Shown: positions 36,491 through 46,030 of the stretch, in pieces
How positions within the stretch are numbered: the first letter of the stretch is position 1
How the letters are laid out: each line of letters opens with the position of its first letter
NCBI GenBank assembly: GCA_947569705.1
Contig: CANOSP010000010.1
Span: 1 to 64,000 of the forward strand
Length of the DNA: 64,000 nucleotides
From: an uncultured Erysipelotrichaceae bacterium
Lineage (GTDB): Bacteria; Bacillota_I; Bacilli_A; Erysipelotrichales; Erysipelotrichaceae
Direction of reading: 5' to 3'
The notes under the pieces: model-generated
Told to the model about the DNA's origin: nothing
What the model saw: the letters and a program-made list of their open reading frames with translations, nothing else
Databases searched by the model: none
Made by a program: the position numbers and the translations under genes

Positions 36491-37867
36491 TTATGTTATT
36501 GTATAAATATCCTGAAACTTGTCAATGATATCTTCACTGTTTATATTAACAATAAGCATCGCATCTTTTATAGATATATTTTTTTCAAGTGCCGTTTTAA
36601 CAATGACAGCTGCTTTATCATAACCAATTTCCGGTGTCAATGCGGTTAAAATACAATAAGAGTTTTCAATCAGTTCCTTGCATCTTTGTTTATTCGCTTT
36701 CACATTTTCTAATGCGTTTTTTCTTAAAGTGAAACACCCGTTTGAAAGAATTTCAATCGATTCATATAAATTATAACACAAAATAGGCTCAAATACATTT
36801 AATTCAAGCTGTCCCGACTCCGCAGCTTTGCAAACGGTATGATGATTTCCCATAACCTGGAAACACACCTGGTTCATAACCTCAGGTATCACCGGATTTA
36901 CTTTCCCCGGCATAATAGAAGAACCGGGCTGCTTGGCAGGCAATATAATCTCATTTAAACCGGTTCTCGGTCCCGAAGCCATTAAACGCAGATCATTGCA
37001 TATTTTGGAAAGATTAATTGCCAGCATATTTAAGGATGAACTGGCCCATACAAATGAATCTACATTTCTTGTTCCGTCAATTAAATCATCCATTCCTTTT
37101 AAATCAATTTTTGAAAAGTCTTTTAAATAAGATAAACAAATTTCTTTATAATTTTCGGGTGCATTTAATTCTGTACCGATTGCAGTAGCACCTATATTAA
37201 TAAATTTCAACTTTTCAAAAGTAAATTTTATTCGATCTAAATCCCGCAGCAAAGAACCTGCGTATGCCTGAAACTCCTGTCCCATACGAATCGGAACTGC
37301 ATCCTGTAAATGAGTCCTCCCCGGCTTCAATACATCGTCAAATTCTCTGCTTTTCTCCAAAAAAACTTCATGCAGAAGCAATAATTCCTGAATCAGCTCT
37401 TCTACTAAATAAAGGGCGGTAATTCTGCATACAGTCGGAAATATATCATTTGTAGACTGGCTTTTATTCACATCATCTAACGGATGAATATAATCATATG
37501 AACCCATTGGTTTACCTGCCAGCTGTGCTGCTCTGTTGGCAATCACCTCATTTGCATTCATATTAAATGATGTACCCGCACCGCCTTGAATAGGATCTGT
37601 TATAAACGCTTCATCCAGTAGGCCGCTGCTTACCTCATCACAAGCCTGCAGCATATAATTAAGCTTTTCTTTATCCAGCTTGCCGCATTCATAATTAGCC
37701 AAGATACAAGCTCTTTTCACTAAACCGATCACATGAATCATCTTTGGGTGGAACGTTTTCCCGGTAATTCTGAAATTATGATATGCACGTAATGTCTGAC
37801 AGCCGTAATACGCATTCTTTGGTACATCGATAGAACCTAAAGAGTCTTTTTCTGAACGAAATTCCAT
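36491..37867 (-). CDS. aspA: Aspartate ammonia-lyase
   Basis: The 458-residue protein belongs to the fumarase/aspartase superfamily. GSSIMPGKVNP contains the catalytic serine loop, and the full-length match (GAGTSFNMNANEVIANRA, STNDIFPT, GRTHLQDAVPI) points to aspartase more than class II fumarase. It converts aspartate to fumarate and ammonia. The close C-terminal position in the glycan operon (18 bp from the thioesterase gene) is unusual. It might supply fumarate or shift aspartate pools for the acylation line, or be a passenger. The pathway role cannot be decided from sequence. Confidence 0.88.
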   Translation of the reverse strand: MEFRSEKDSLGSIDVPKNAYYGCQTLRAYHNFRITGKTFHPKMIHVIGLVKRACILANYECGKLDKEKLNYMLQACDEVSSGLLDEAFITDPIQGGAGTSFNMNANEVIANRAAQLAGKPMGSYDYIHPLDDVNKSQSTNDIFPTVCRITALYLVEELIQELLLLHEVFLEKSREFDDVLKPGRTHLQDAVPIRMGQEFQAYAGSLLRDLDRIKFTFEKLKFINIGATAIGTELNAPENYKEICLSYLKDFSKIDLKGMDDLIDGTRNVDSFVWASSSLNMLAINLSKICNDLRLMASGPRTGLNEIILPAKQPGSSIMPGKVNPVIPEVMNQVCFQVMGNHHTVCKAAESGQLELNVFEPILCYNLYESIEILSNGCFTLRKNALENVKANKQRCKELIENSYCILTALTPEIGYDKAAVIVKTALEKNISIKDAMLIVNINSEDIIDKFQDIYTIT

Positions 37868-37885
37868 TTATCACACCTCTAATCC

Positions 37886-38578
37886 TTATTTAGTTTGAAT
37901 ATATTTTAGAATAATATCAGCAATTCTTTCTTCATTGTTTTTTAAGAAAAAATGGTCACCTTCAAATTCATAAAAGTGCGTATCTTTTAAACTCATTTCT
38001 TTCCATTCAGAAATAAGCTGAAAAGGTATATCGTTTTTTGAATATAAAACTTTCAAATCAACATCCAATTTCTTTTTAGTTTTATCAAAATCATAAGACT
38101 CCAGCAATCGATAATCGTTGCGAATTTGCGGCAGAATTAAGGGCCAAAAGCGTTTGTCAGAGAAAACCTGTCGATTCATCGGGCTAAACTTTAACATCTG
38201 CTTCACCAAATCTTCATCAGATAAGTTCGACAGCGTTTCTTCTACACTTGATCTTGTAGGTGCATAATGTGCTGCCACAATCAGTAATTTAGGTTTTTTA
38301 ATTAACATTTCATTTGCCAGTATTTCATACGCAACAAGACTTCCCATACTGTAACCGAAAATAATGATGTCATTACAAGAATCCAATCTTTGATTAATCT
38401 TGTCACTGATATCTTCAGTCATTTCATCAAATGAACTGTACGGCAATTCCTTTCTTCTTGAGCCTCTTGCGGTGTACTCAATCGCTGTACAATCTATTTG
38501 ATCATGAAACTCCTTAATTAACGGTTCAAAGAAACCGGCATTACCCCCGGCATATGAAATACAAAACATTTGAATCAT
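37886..38578 (-). CDS. Type II thioesterase (GrsT-like)
   Basis: The 230-residue alpha/beta hydrolase has GYSMGS with nucleophile Ser77, an Asp in LYSKNDIP and His209 in EGDHFF, and an N-terminal SYAGGNAGFF. These are features of external thioesterases that clear wrong acyl groups from carrier proteins in NRPS/PKS systems. Here the carrier would be the stand-alone ACP at 43570-43809. No NRPS or PKS is in the window. The start follows GGGAGGG. Confidence 0.9.
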   Translation of the reverse strand: MIQMFCISYAGGNAGFFEPLIKEFHDQIDCTAIEYTARGSRRKELPYSSFDEMTEDISDKINQRLDSCNDIIIFGYSMGSLVAYEILANEMLIKKPKLLIVAAHYAPTRSSVEETLSNLSDEDLVKQMLKFSPMNRQVFSDKRFWPLILPQIRNDYRLLESYDFDKTKKKLDVDLKVLYSKNDIPFQLISEWKEMSLKDTHFYEFEGDHFFLKNNEERIADIILKYIQTK

Positions 38579-38581
38579 AGG

Positions 38582-41500
38582 TTACCCTCCCTGCACCTCA
38601 GAGTTATTATGCATTTTCTCTTTTCTGAACATCTTTCTGTACATATCAATGATCTTCTCTTTCAGCTTATTGACACCGGTCATGTTCATCATTAACACTA
38701 TAATACAAAGCAAAAAGAAGAAAGTGATAATTGATATTTTTAACCCCAGCATGAATCCGGGTGTTTCATACTTTAACAAAATTTCATTAACGCCTGCTTC
38801 TGCCATAACAGCCATATACATGCCGTTAGCTTCCATGATATTTGTTTCCTTCCCGTTAATATATGCAGTCCAACCTTTTGAATAAGGAATGGATATTGTT
38901 ACCAAGCGTTTTTTATCCGTCGAAATTTTTCCTTTTATACCGTTGTCAACCAACGATATATCAGTAACCGGTACGGCTTTTAACGCATCAATCTTTGCTT
39001 TGAACTTATCCATCGGCTGTACAATGACTTCAAGGTCATCAAAGGAATACACACCGGCACGACTGAACTTTATTTTAATATGATCGCTTTTTGTATTTCC
39101 TATGTTCAAAAGCAAGTCTCTTTTACCAAAATAATATTGATAATTATTATTTAATAAAGTCCCTGTATCATTCATAATACCAATTTTCGCCGTAATCGTT
39201 GAGGTAGTAACAGGAGACCAGTTTAAATAATTACTAATGAAATTTTTCAAAACATAACGCTTTCCGTGTATCTCTAAATCTTCCTTTATATTTCCTTTCG
39301 GATTAATTGCCTCAAAACCGGCATTACTGAATAACACATGAATTTCTCCATTTATTTTTTGTTCATTTGTTATTGTAATTTCTACAGCATCATCCTTCAC
39401 AACAAAATAATCATCATATACTTCAAATACACTGCTGTCTGCATAATCAAGCCTCAATCTCCGCAGCACTTCATTTTTATCTAAAATAATTTTATGATCA
39501 TATTGAACATCGGTTTTAGGATAATCGATATCTTCTTTCAAAACTGCTCCCTGCAACATCGCTTGTTCTTTTTCGTGTGCATCCATATTCTCATATTGCT
39601 CATAAGGAATATACGAAGAATAAGTATACATAAAAGGCAGTACATTTTCATTTTGATACAAATATTCCTTTTCACTTGAACCGTCAGAGAATTGTTTCAT
39701 CTGAGAACCGATAAATTCATAACCATACGGAACACGACGCAGACTTGAATCTGTGACTGTCAAGTACTTTACACTTGCTAATGAATTCAGCGCAGCCCTT
39801 TGATCGAAATCAAGCATCAAAAACGGAACATTTTGCTGAGAATTTCCAAGTTGCAAAGAATAATTGGTTATATTTCCTTCTGTAAAGCTAAAATAGCTGG
39901 ATATTGCATTCACGTTATTTCTTAAACCATAATTTTTTTGATCATATTTTTTACCGATCGGATAAAGGACGGAGTCTACTCTGTACAAGCTTTCATCTTT
40001 TACAAGCTGTAAAGCAGTCGTTGGATTATCTTTCGCCATATCCACAACTTTTCCGGTATCCGCGAATCTTGTGATATAACCGTTCTTCGGTGAAAATAAA
40101 GTATATGATTTTATCATCGTTTCTAAACATAGCAATGACAGTAAGATATAAATGATTTGCTTTTTCTCTTTAAAAAATCTGGCATAATTAATAAATAAAA
40201 ACAATACGAAATAAACAAAGTATAAAATGACGCCGGGTTTCAAGTCAGATTTTGTTAAGAATGAAACCAGCAAATAGATACATAAGTATGCGGCAACGAC
40301 CAGCGAGCTTACATTAAAAGCAAATTTTCGTTTTTCTAATGTTCTTGGCAGCATGATAACCACTATCATCGCAATCCAGAATGAATATACATAACACCAA
40401 CGCAATGTTCTTCCCATAAATCCATTAAATACAAGAACCGCAAAAGGTACAAGAAAAACAACGGTGTACAACAAAAATTGACCCGCATAAATGCTCTTTT
40501 CCTTGAATTTTTCAACAAACATATAAACAATACAGAATACAGCTAAACCGGATATTGCAATAAAACCGTAAGAACCGAATTCTTCTATATTAATAAATCC
40601 TTTAATAAAATCAAAATAGTAGCTCAAATCCCAATGAAACCAGCTTAATCCGGTTACGGCACCCGTTCGGCTGCTGCCTAAAGATCGAATTAAAGCCGGA
40701 AGTAAACTGAAAGCACTTAATGCAACGCCGAATAAATACTGCCACAAAAAACAACAAACGATATTAAAAAAATCCTTCCAGGTCCGCTCTTGTTTATCTC
40801 TTGTTTCAAAATACTTAAACAATGCGTAAATCACTGCCGGAAGTGTAATCATATATAAGAAATAGATATAACTGATACAGCTTAAAAATACGATAAAGAT
40901 AAAAAGATACGACCTTTTCTTTTCAAAGATCAGGTCAACACCGCGCAGCAAAAGCGGAAAATAAAACATCATCTCCAAAAAAAACGTATGACGCGGCGCT
41001 ACATAAAGTGAATATCCGCAGAAAAGATAAGTCATACATCCGATTAAAATCGCATATTTATGTTTAGATTTTGTTGAAGCAAAGCAGATAAAGGATAATC
41101 CGCATAAATATAAACTGATAAATGTACGAAATAAAAAATAGAATTCGATTTGGGATTCATCAAAGAAAGCAAACAGCATATTAAAGAGACGAAAATTGAT
41201 TATATTACCGATTACATCTTGACCGAAACCTGCTTTTAATGTCCAAAACGGTATATTTAAAACTTGATCTTGAAAGATGGATTCAAAGATTGTGCCAAGC
41301 CATTCTTTCATATATGTCAATGAAGAATAATGCTGAGAAATACCGTCAGGGATCCATAAAAATGATTTACCTTGAATAATAAACGGTGAAAAAATCAACA
41401 AGAAAAAGAAAATAAACAAAAGTGTATAAGAAAAGTAAATATTATCTTTCAGCGATAACAGTTGTTTCTTAATGTCTTCCCGGTTCATCTTTTTTGTCAT
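38582..41500 (-). CDS. YfhO-family polytopic membrane protein
   Basis: The 972-residue protein has about a dozen membrane segments in its first 500 residues, a large extracytoplasmic domain (about 500-900) and a terminal membrane segment. The N-terminal SFLWIPDGISQHYSSL is typical of YfhO-family proteins, whose DG-x-x-QH loop lies outside the membrane. YfhO proteins of Bacillus and Listeria are needed for glycosylation of lipoteichoic acid and probably act as GT-C transferases. By analogy it would transfer the lipid-linked sugar made by the GT2 at 45086 to an outer acceptor. The acceptor is unknown. Confidence 0.85.
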   Translation of the reverse strand: MTKKMNREDIKKQLLSLKDNIYFSYTLLFIFFFLLIFSPFIIQGKSFLWIPDGISQHYSSLTYMKEWLGTIFESIFQDQVLNIPFWTLKAGFGQDVIGNIINFRLFNMLFAFFDESQIEFYFLFRTFISLYLCGLSFICFASTKSKHKYAILIGCMTYLFCGYSLYVAPRHTFFLEMMFYFPLLLRGVDLIFEKKRSYLFIFIVFLSCISYIYFLYMITLPAVIYALFKYFETRDKQERTWKDFFNIVCCFLWQYLFGVALSAFSLLPALIRSLGSSRTGAVTGLSWFHWDLSYYFDFIKGFINIEEFGSYGFIAISGLAVFCIVYMFVEKFKEKSIYAGQFLLYTVVFLVPFAVLVFNGFMGRTLRWCYVYSFWIAMIVVIMLPRTLEKRKFAFNVSSLVVAAYLCIYLLVSFLTKSDLKPGVILYFVYFVLFLFINYARFFKEKKQIIYILLSLLCLETMIKSYTLFSPKNGYITRFADTGKVVDMAKDNPTTALQLVKDESLYRVDSVLYPIGKKYDQKNYGLRNNVNAISSYFSFTEGNITNYSLQLGNSQQNVPFLMLDFDQRAALNSLASVKYLTVTDSSLRRVPYGYEFIGSQMKQFSDGSSEKEYLYQNENVLPFMYTYSSYIPYEQYENMDAHEKEQAMLQGAVLKEDIDYPKTDVQYDHKIILDKNEVLRRLRLDYADSSVFEVYDDYFVVKDDAVEITITNEQKINGEIHVLFSNAGFEAINPKGNIKEDLEIHGKRYVLKNFISNYLNWSPVTTSTITAKIGIMNDTGTLLNNNYQYYFGKRDLLLNIGNTKSDHIKIKFSRAGVYSFDDLEVIVQPMDKFKAKIDALKAVPVTDISLVDNGIKGKISTDKKRLVTISIPYSKGWTAYINGKETNIMEANGMYMAVMAEAGVNEILLKYETPGFMLGLKISIITFFFLLCIIVLMMNMTGVNKLKEKIIDMYRKMFRKEKMHNNSEVQGG

Positions 41501-41504
41501 AACA

Positions 41505-42149
41505 TCAGTCCATTTTCACATATATATCTTGAGGATTTTTAAAAACCCCTCCTAAAGAGCCATAAAGATTCATTACAGCTGTATTCTTAGTTGAAATTCT
41601 GCCTTCAATACTTGCATATCCTTGTTCTGCATATATTTGACAAACATTTGCATACAAACTCAACGCGGCTCCCATCATACGGTATTTTTCATCAACCGCT
41701 ACAAGATGGAAGAAGGGAACTGTTCCGTCTTTTATAAAAGTAACATTCGCAAAAGCAATAATCAAACCTTTGTATCGACAAACATAAGTTGCTTCTGCTT
41801 GATCCATATAATATTGAATCGTATTTTTATACAACAATTCACTTTCCGATGACGGCACACAAAATCTGGAATCATTGCTAAAACTGCGATAAGCAATTTC
41901 CAATAACTCTTGTTTGTCACTACTATGGAATTGCTCAGCCTTAAGTCTGATTTTTTTACTAAAATCATTTTGCCTATTCTTTAAAGGAACAGCAACGTCA
42001 AGCATCCTGTCATATAGATATAACTGCTTCTGCGCACATTCTTTAACTTGATCTAATCCATGATTTTCAAGGCATAGTCTAAGGTACTGTATATTATCAA
42101 TTTCACAATTATCTAATGAGTCCGATTCTAAATTAGCTATTTTAATCAA
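41505..42149 (-). CDS. GNAT-family acyltransferase
   Basis: The 214-residue protein has a C-terminal GNAT domain (about 115-214: FFHLVAVDEKYRMMGAALSLY as the acyl-CoA loop, AVMNLYGSLGGVF near the end). It resembles sugar amine acetyltransferases such as WecD in its NxAVMNLYxSLGG segment. It probably acylates an amino sugar. Its ATG overlaps the ligase stop (ATGA), so it is coupled to the AMP ligase, and its acyl donor may be acyl-ACP instead of acyl-CoA. The donor is not proven. Confidence 0.8.
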   Translation of the reverse strand: MIKIANLESDSLDNCEIDNIQYLRLCLENHGLDQVKECAQKQLYLYDRMLDVAVPLKNRQNDFSKKIRLKAEQFHSSDKQELLEIAYRSFSNDSRFCVPSSESELLYKNTIQYYMDQAEATYVCRYKGLIIAFANVTFIKDGTVPFFHLVAVDEKYRMMGAALSLYANVCQIYAEQGYASIEGRISTKNTAVMNLYGSLGGVFKNPQDIYVKMD

Positions 42150-43558
42150 ATCATGTCCTCCAAATCTTTATAAAGTATTTTACCTGAATCATTCTTAGGG
42201 ATCTGCTCGATCTCTTTCACTTCAAAAGCACTGATATTTAATTTCGTTTTTGCACTGATAAAATTTCTAATTTCACTCAGTTGTGCTTGATTCGGTTCTA
42301 CAACAAAAATAGACATTTTATCATCACGTCCGGTACAAGCACACTCTTTTACGGCAAATTGACCTTTGATTATACGCTCTGCTTCATCAAGGTTGACGCG
42401 ATTTCCGAATATTTTCAAAAACCTTTTTAATCTTCCGACAATATAATAATAACCGTCTATATCCCGTTTAGCAATATCTCCGGTATGCAAAATGCCTTTT
42501 CTTTCATCGCCTTTGATTAAATCATTACCGCATTCTGCATAACCAAGCGTTACGTTATCCCCTTGATAAACTAACTCTCCTGCAATTTCCGACTCATTGA
42601 TTTCCTGATTATCTGTATCTAACAATTTAAAATTCCCACCGGGAATTGCTATTCCCATACTTCCGTATTTTTCAAGTGATTTATCAGCCGGTAAATAAGC
42701 CATTCTCGCTGTTGCCTCTGTCTGTCCGTACATTACAATAAATTTTTTATTGTGCTCTTTGGCATACTCTGCATATTTTTTATGTAATTCGGGCAATAAT
42801 TTACCTCCTGCTTGCGTCATCATTCTTAATGACGGTAAATCCATTTGAAAAAAACGCAATCGATTTAGCATCTCATAAGTATAAGGTACTCCGCCGAATG
42901 ATGTCGCTGAGTTTTCTTTGAAAAACTTCCAAAAGTCTTTATCCATCAATGTTTTATCTGTCAATAACACTGTTGCGCCTACATATAAATGTGAATTAAT
43001 GATTGAAAGACCATAAGTATAATTCATCGGCAAAGTCGTAATCGGCAACTCGTCTTTGGTGATTTCCAGATAAGATACAATAGACTCTGTGTTAGAATGA
43101 ATATTTTTATAACTCTGCCTTACTAACTTGGGACTGCCGGTACTTCCCGATGTAGTTAGCAATAACGCTAATTCATCGTTTAACGGATATGGCTTCAGGT
43201 TTGTTTTATATAAAGCGTAATCCTTTAATTCAAACACTTTTTCAAAGCCGGCTGTTTTATTTTCTGCTCGACAAGATGCCCAAATGTATTGAGGATGATA
43301 GATTTCGATTAAGGATTGAAACAATTCCTTGTCTATTTTTTCAGCCAACAATAAAGGTACAATTTCATTTAAATGAAAGCTTACATAACCGATTAATGAT
43401 GCCACGGTATTACTGCATAGCTGAAAAACCAAACAACGCTTGCCGATAGAGCGGTTAAGCTGCGCTGCATATTGAAACAACTCATCATAAGTAAGTACAT
43501 CTTGGTTGTCCTGAATAGCCGCAATTCTTGTACCGTAATTCTTAAATATTTTTTCCAT
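42146..43558 (-). CDS. AMP-dependent acyl/aminoacyl ligase
   Basis: The 470-residue protein has the adenylation motifs LTTSGSTGSPK (phosphate loop), MYGQTEATAR, HTGDIAKRDIDGYYYIVGR and a terminal NDSGKILYKDL with the conserved lysine. It activates a carboxylic acid as an AMP ester and most likely loads it on the adjacent ACP, whose gene is 11 bp upstream. It lacks an attached carrier or condensation domain. The substrate (small acid, amino acid or fatty acid) cannot be read from the sequence by eye. The ATG follows AGGAG. Confidence 0.9.
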   Translation of the reverse strand: MEKIFKNYGTRIAAIQDNQDVLTYDELFQYAAQLNRSIGKRCLVFQLCSNTVASLIGYVSFHLNEIVPLLLAEKIDKELFQSLIEIYHPQYIWASCRAENKTAGFEKVFELKDYALYKTNLKPYPLNDELALLLTTSGSTGSPKLVRQSYKNIHSNTESIVSYLEITKDELPITTLPMNYTYGLSIINSHLYVGATVLLTDKTLMDKDFWKFFKENSATSFGGVPYTYEMLNRLRFFQMDLPSLRMMTQAGGKLLPELHKKYAEYAKEHNKKFIVMYGQTEATARMAYLPADKSLEKYGSMGIAIPGGNFKLLDTDNQEINESEIAGELVYQGDNVTLGYAECGNDLIKGDERKGILHTGDIAKRDIDGYYYIVGRLKRFLKIFGNRVNLDEAERIIKGQFAVKECACTGRDDKMSIFVVEPNQAQLSEIRNFISAKTKLNISAFEVKEIEQIPKNDSGKILYKDLEDMI

Positions 43559-43569
43559 ACGGCCATCTC

Positions 43570-43809
43570 CTAAATACTGATATCGTATTTCTTCAAAATT
43601 GTTTTTCCGTTCTCATAAGAATTCAACTCCATAATATCTTCACTTTCCAAGTAAATATTAAAAGTTTCTTCCAACATAGCAATTAAATTCATATGTCCGA
43701 TAGAATCCCATTCACTTACATTTTCACTCGTAAACTCCTCATTCAAGGCTTCTGCCTCAACCTGAAAGCACTCTGTAAATACTCCGTTATACATTTCTAA
43801 AGTTGTCAT
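43570..43809 (-). CDS. Stand-alone acyl/peptidyl carrier protein
   Basis: The 79-residue protein has EWDSIGHMNLI, where Ser36 is the expected 4'-phosphopantetheine site, and the four-helix carrier pattern (AMLEETF, LESEDIMELNSYENGKTIL). It is a discrete carrier that would hold the acyl group activated by the ligase downstream. A phosphopantetheinyl transferase in the same operon would modify Ser36. AGGAGG lies before the ATG. Confidence 0.92.
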   Translation of the reverse strand: MTTLEMYNGVFTECFQVEAEALNEEFTSENVSEWDSIGHMNLIAMLEETFNIYLESEDIMELNSYENGKTILKKYDISI

Positions 43810-43820
43810 ATTTTTTCCTC

Positions 43821-44426
43821 CTATATCGTAATATTTCTTTTAATTCTGGCAGGATTACCTGCTACAGTTAATTCATCCGCTACATCACTTACTACAGCAG
43901 AACCGGCTTCCACCACACATCGATCACCTATCGTGATTTGCTCTTTCAGTACAGCGTTCGCTTTTATATGAGAATTCGCTCCTATCTTACAACCGCCGGC
44001 AATTGTCACTTTTGTTTCAATTACACTGTGTTCTGTTACAACCACGTCATGAGAAACAGAAGCGTATTCCGCAATTAAGACATTAGCAGATAATACACTG
44101 TCCGGATAAACGATAACACCGTTACCGATAATACACCCCTCATTGATTACAGTACTTTTATCTATGTAGTTGTTTGGATGAATTAATGTCGCAAATTCCG
44201 CATGATTTTGTTTTTGTATTTCATATTCCGTTTGACGTACCTTAGGATCAAAAGCCGCAATTACAACCTTATTGTCACCGCTTTTAAAGTTATCGTAAGA
44301 AATCGATTCAGCAATCGCTAAGTTACTTTTATTGACAATCTCTATTTCGTTCCATTGTTTGATAGCTTCCGCAATCCGCTTAACAAACTGCCAAGAGTCA
44401 TCTAAAGCAATAATACTAAGTTTCAT
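43821..44426 (-). CDS. NeuD-like left-handed beta-helix acyltransferase, copy 1
   Basis: The 201-residue protein has an N-terminal PglD-like nucleotide/ligand fold and hexapeptide repeats from about residue 90 (INEGCIIGNGVIVYPDSVL, VTIAGGCKIGANSHIKANA), ending in TVAGNPARIKRNI. Members of this group acylate amino or hydroxyl groups of nucleotide sugars. Its N-terminal GxGGxG is absent, unlike the next gene, so it may use a different substrate. It probably acts on the deoxyamino sugar. Confidence 0.85.
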   Translation of the reverse strand: MKLSIIALDDSWQFVKRIAEAIKQWNEIEIVNKSNLAIAESISYDNFKSGDNKVVIAAFDPKVRQTEYEIQKQNHAEFATLIHPNNYIDKSTVINEGCIIGNGVIVYPDSVLSANVLIAEYASVSHDVVVTEHSVIETKVTIAGGCKIGANSHIKANAVLKEQITIGDRCVVEAGSAVVSDVADELTVAGNPARIKRNITI

Positions 44427-44435
44427 AAATTCCTC

Positions 44436-45089
44436 CTAAAACACTTTATGTTCTTTGTTTTTAGACATTACCCGCCCGGGATTTCCCATGCACACACATT
44501 CTTCAGCTAAATCTTGATTAACAATTGTTCCCATAGCCGCAATTGCATAAGGGTAAATATGCACATGGGAAGCCACTGCTACATGCATACCGATAAACGC
44601 ATGATGGTCCATATGAACCGCATCACCGATGGAAGCCTTAGCAGATACTTGCACACAATCACCGATCAAAACATGATTACCGATTGTCGCATAAGCCTGT
44701 ACCCATGAGCCTTTACCAATCACTGTATGATCACCGATCACTGCCCCCATCTTAATTTGAGCTCCGGGTGCAATCTTAACATTTTTTCCGACAACAGCAT
44801 CCGGATGAATGATACTACAGATGGTATATCCACATGCTGTAACCTTATCTATCAACTTTTCTTTCGTTGCCAATTCCCCCAATGCAATATGTATTTCTGC
44901 ATCCTTGACAGAATAATTTTTTTGAAACTCTTCAAAGGGATAACAGGCATATTCCTTAAACATACCGCTTGGTTTAGTATCATCAATAAAAACTACTTCA
45001 TTCCAGCGATGATCTTTCTTTTGAATGTCATTTACAATACAGTACGTTTCCTTACCTGCACCGCCGGTTCCGTAAATCGCCAATATCAT
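44436..45089 (-). CDS. NeuD-like left-handed beta-helix acyltransferase, copy 2
   Basis: The 217-residue protein begins with MILAIYGTGGAGKE, the dinucleotide-binding-like loop common to PglD/NeuD acyltransferases. Hexapeptide repeats run from about residue 90 to 190, and the end reads CVCMGNPGRVM. The likely His near VHMDHHAFIG could be catalytic. With the first copy and the GNAT protein there are three candidate acyltransferases in the locus. Its ATG overlaps the stop of the GT2 gene. Confidence 0.88.
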   Translation of the reverse strand: MILAIYGTGGAGKETYCIVNDIQKKDHRWNEVVFIDDTKPSGMFKEYACYPFEEFQKNYSVKDAEIHIALGELATKEKLIDKVTACGYTICSIIHPDAVVGKNVKIAPGAQIKMGAVIGDHTVIGKGSWVQAYATIGNHVLIGDCVQVSAKASIGDAVHMDHHAFIGMHVAVASHVHIYPYAIAAMGTIVNQDLAEECVCMGNPGRVMSKNKEHKVF

Positions 45090-46030
45090 GCCTTGTCCTC
45101 CTCAGTCTCATCAATCATATCATCGATAATATATCGAGGCATTTTTCTATCATTCTGCATCCATTTAAATTGATATAATCCCATTACAGACAATAGGACA
45201 TTCACTGAACCGATACCTAACAATAACAAACTGATAACTATACAGAAATATGCATTATCTGTATTCTGTGTAAAACTGAATAAGCCGTATAGAAACATCA
45301 CAAATGATATTATAAGACACAATATCGAAAAACGCAAAAAATAGCGAAACGGTTTATCGCTGTAAACAGCAAATATATTCAGTGCTTGATTCAATTTTTT
45401 TGTAAAACTCCACCCAGAAGAACCGATCTCACGTTTTTTTCTGACATATTCTATTTGTTTCGCCGATCCGCCAAGTTCTAATAATAATAGTTGCATCGAA
45501 TTATTATGTGTGTCTGATATAATAAATTCTTTAGCGATTTTTTTATCAACCAAATAAAAATCAAAGCCTCCGATAGGATAATTTTTATTAATATTCTTAT
45601 TAATAAACTTATGTAACAGATTAGAACAAAATGCACCGATTCCTTTTTCTGCTCTTCCTTTTCTTTTGGCTATCACAAACGGGTAACCTTGTTCCCAATA
45701 ATTCAGCATTTCAGCAAAAAGTTCAAATGGATCCTGTAAATCTGCCGAAATGACACCAATGACATCTCCCTTGGCTATTTTCATTCCGCAATTCACAGCA
45801 GCACGCTGTCCGCTGTTCTTTAATAGATTCACAATCTTTATCTTCTTCGGATACATCGCTTGATATTCTTTCATGACATCATAAGATTTATCGGGCGATC
45901 CGTCACAAACAAGAATTACTTCTGCTTCGTAACCCAAAAACAACGACAGCCGATCCATAATATAAGGTATTGTGACCGGTAAATTTTTTTCATTTTTATA
46001 AACAGGTAAAATGATTGAAAACTTTTTCAT
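45086..46030 (-). CDS. GT2 glycosyltransferase with C-terminal membrane hairpin (CsbB/ArnC-like)
   Basis: The 314-residue protein has a GT-A domain (SIILPVYKNEKNLPVTI, LVCDGSPDKS, VISADLQDP with the metal-binding DxD-like site, GGFDFYLVDK) and two membrane segments at about 230-290. This is the layout of polyprenyl-phosphate sugar transferases such as CsbB, ArnC and GtrB. It probably moves the sugar from its nucleotide carrier to undecaprenyl phosphate on the inner membrane face. With YfhO and the flippase it would form an extracytoplasmic glycosylation path. Confidence 0.9.
   Translation of the reverse strand: MKKFSIILPVYKNEKNLPVTIPYIMDRLSLFLGYEAEVILVCDGSPDKSYDVMKEYQAMYPKKIKIVNLLKNSGQRAAVNCGMKIAKGDVIGVISADLQDPFELFAEMLNYWEQGYPFVIAKRKGRAEKGIGAFCSNLLHKFINKNINKNYPIGGFDFYLVDKKIAKEFIISDTHNNSMQLLLLELGGSAKQIEYVRKKREIGSSGWSFTKKLNQALNIFAVYSDKPFRYFLRFSILCLIISFVMFLYGLFSFTQNTDNAYFCIVISLLLLGIGSVNVLLSVMGLYQFKWMQNDRKMPRYIIDDMIDETEEDKA

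Noticed and set aside
36491-37867. Class II fumarase
   Set aside because: The overall sequence pattern, especially around the GSSIMPGKVN loop and PAKQPG, fits aspartase better. Fumarase activity is still possible and would need an assay.
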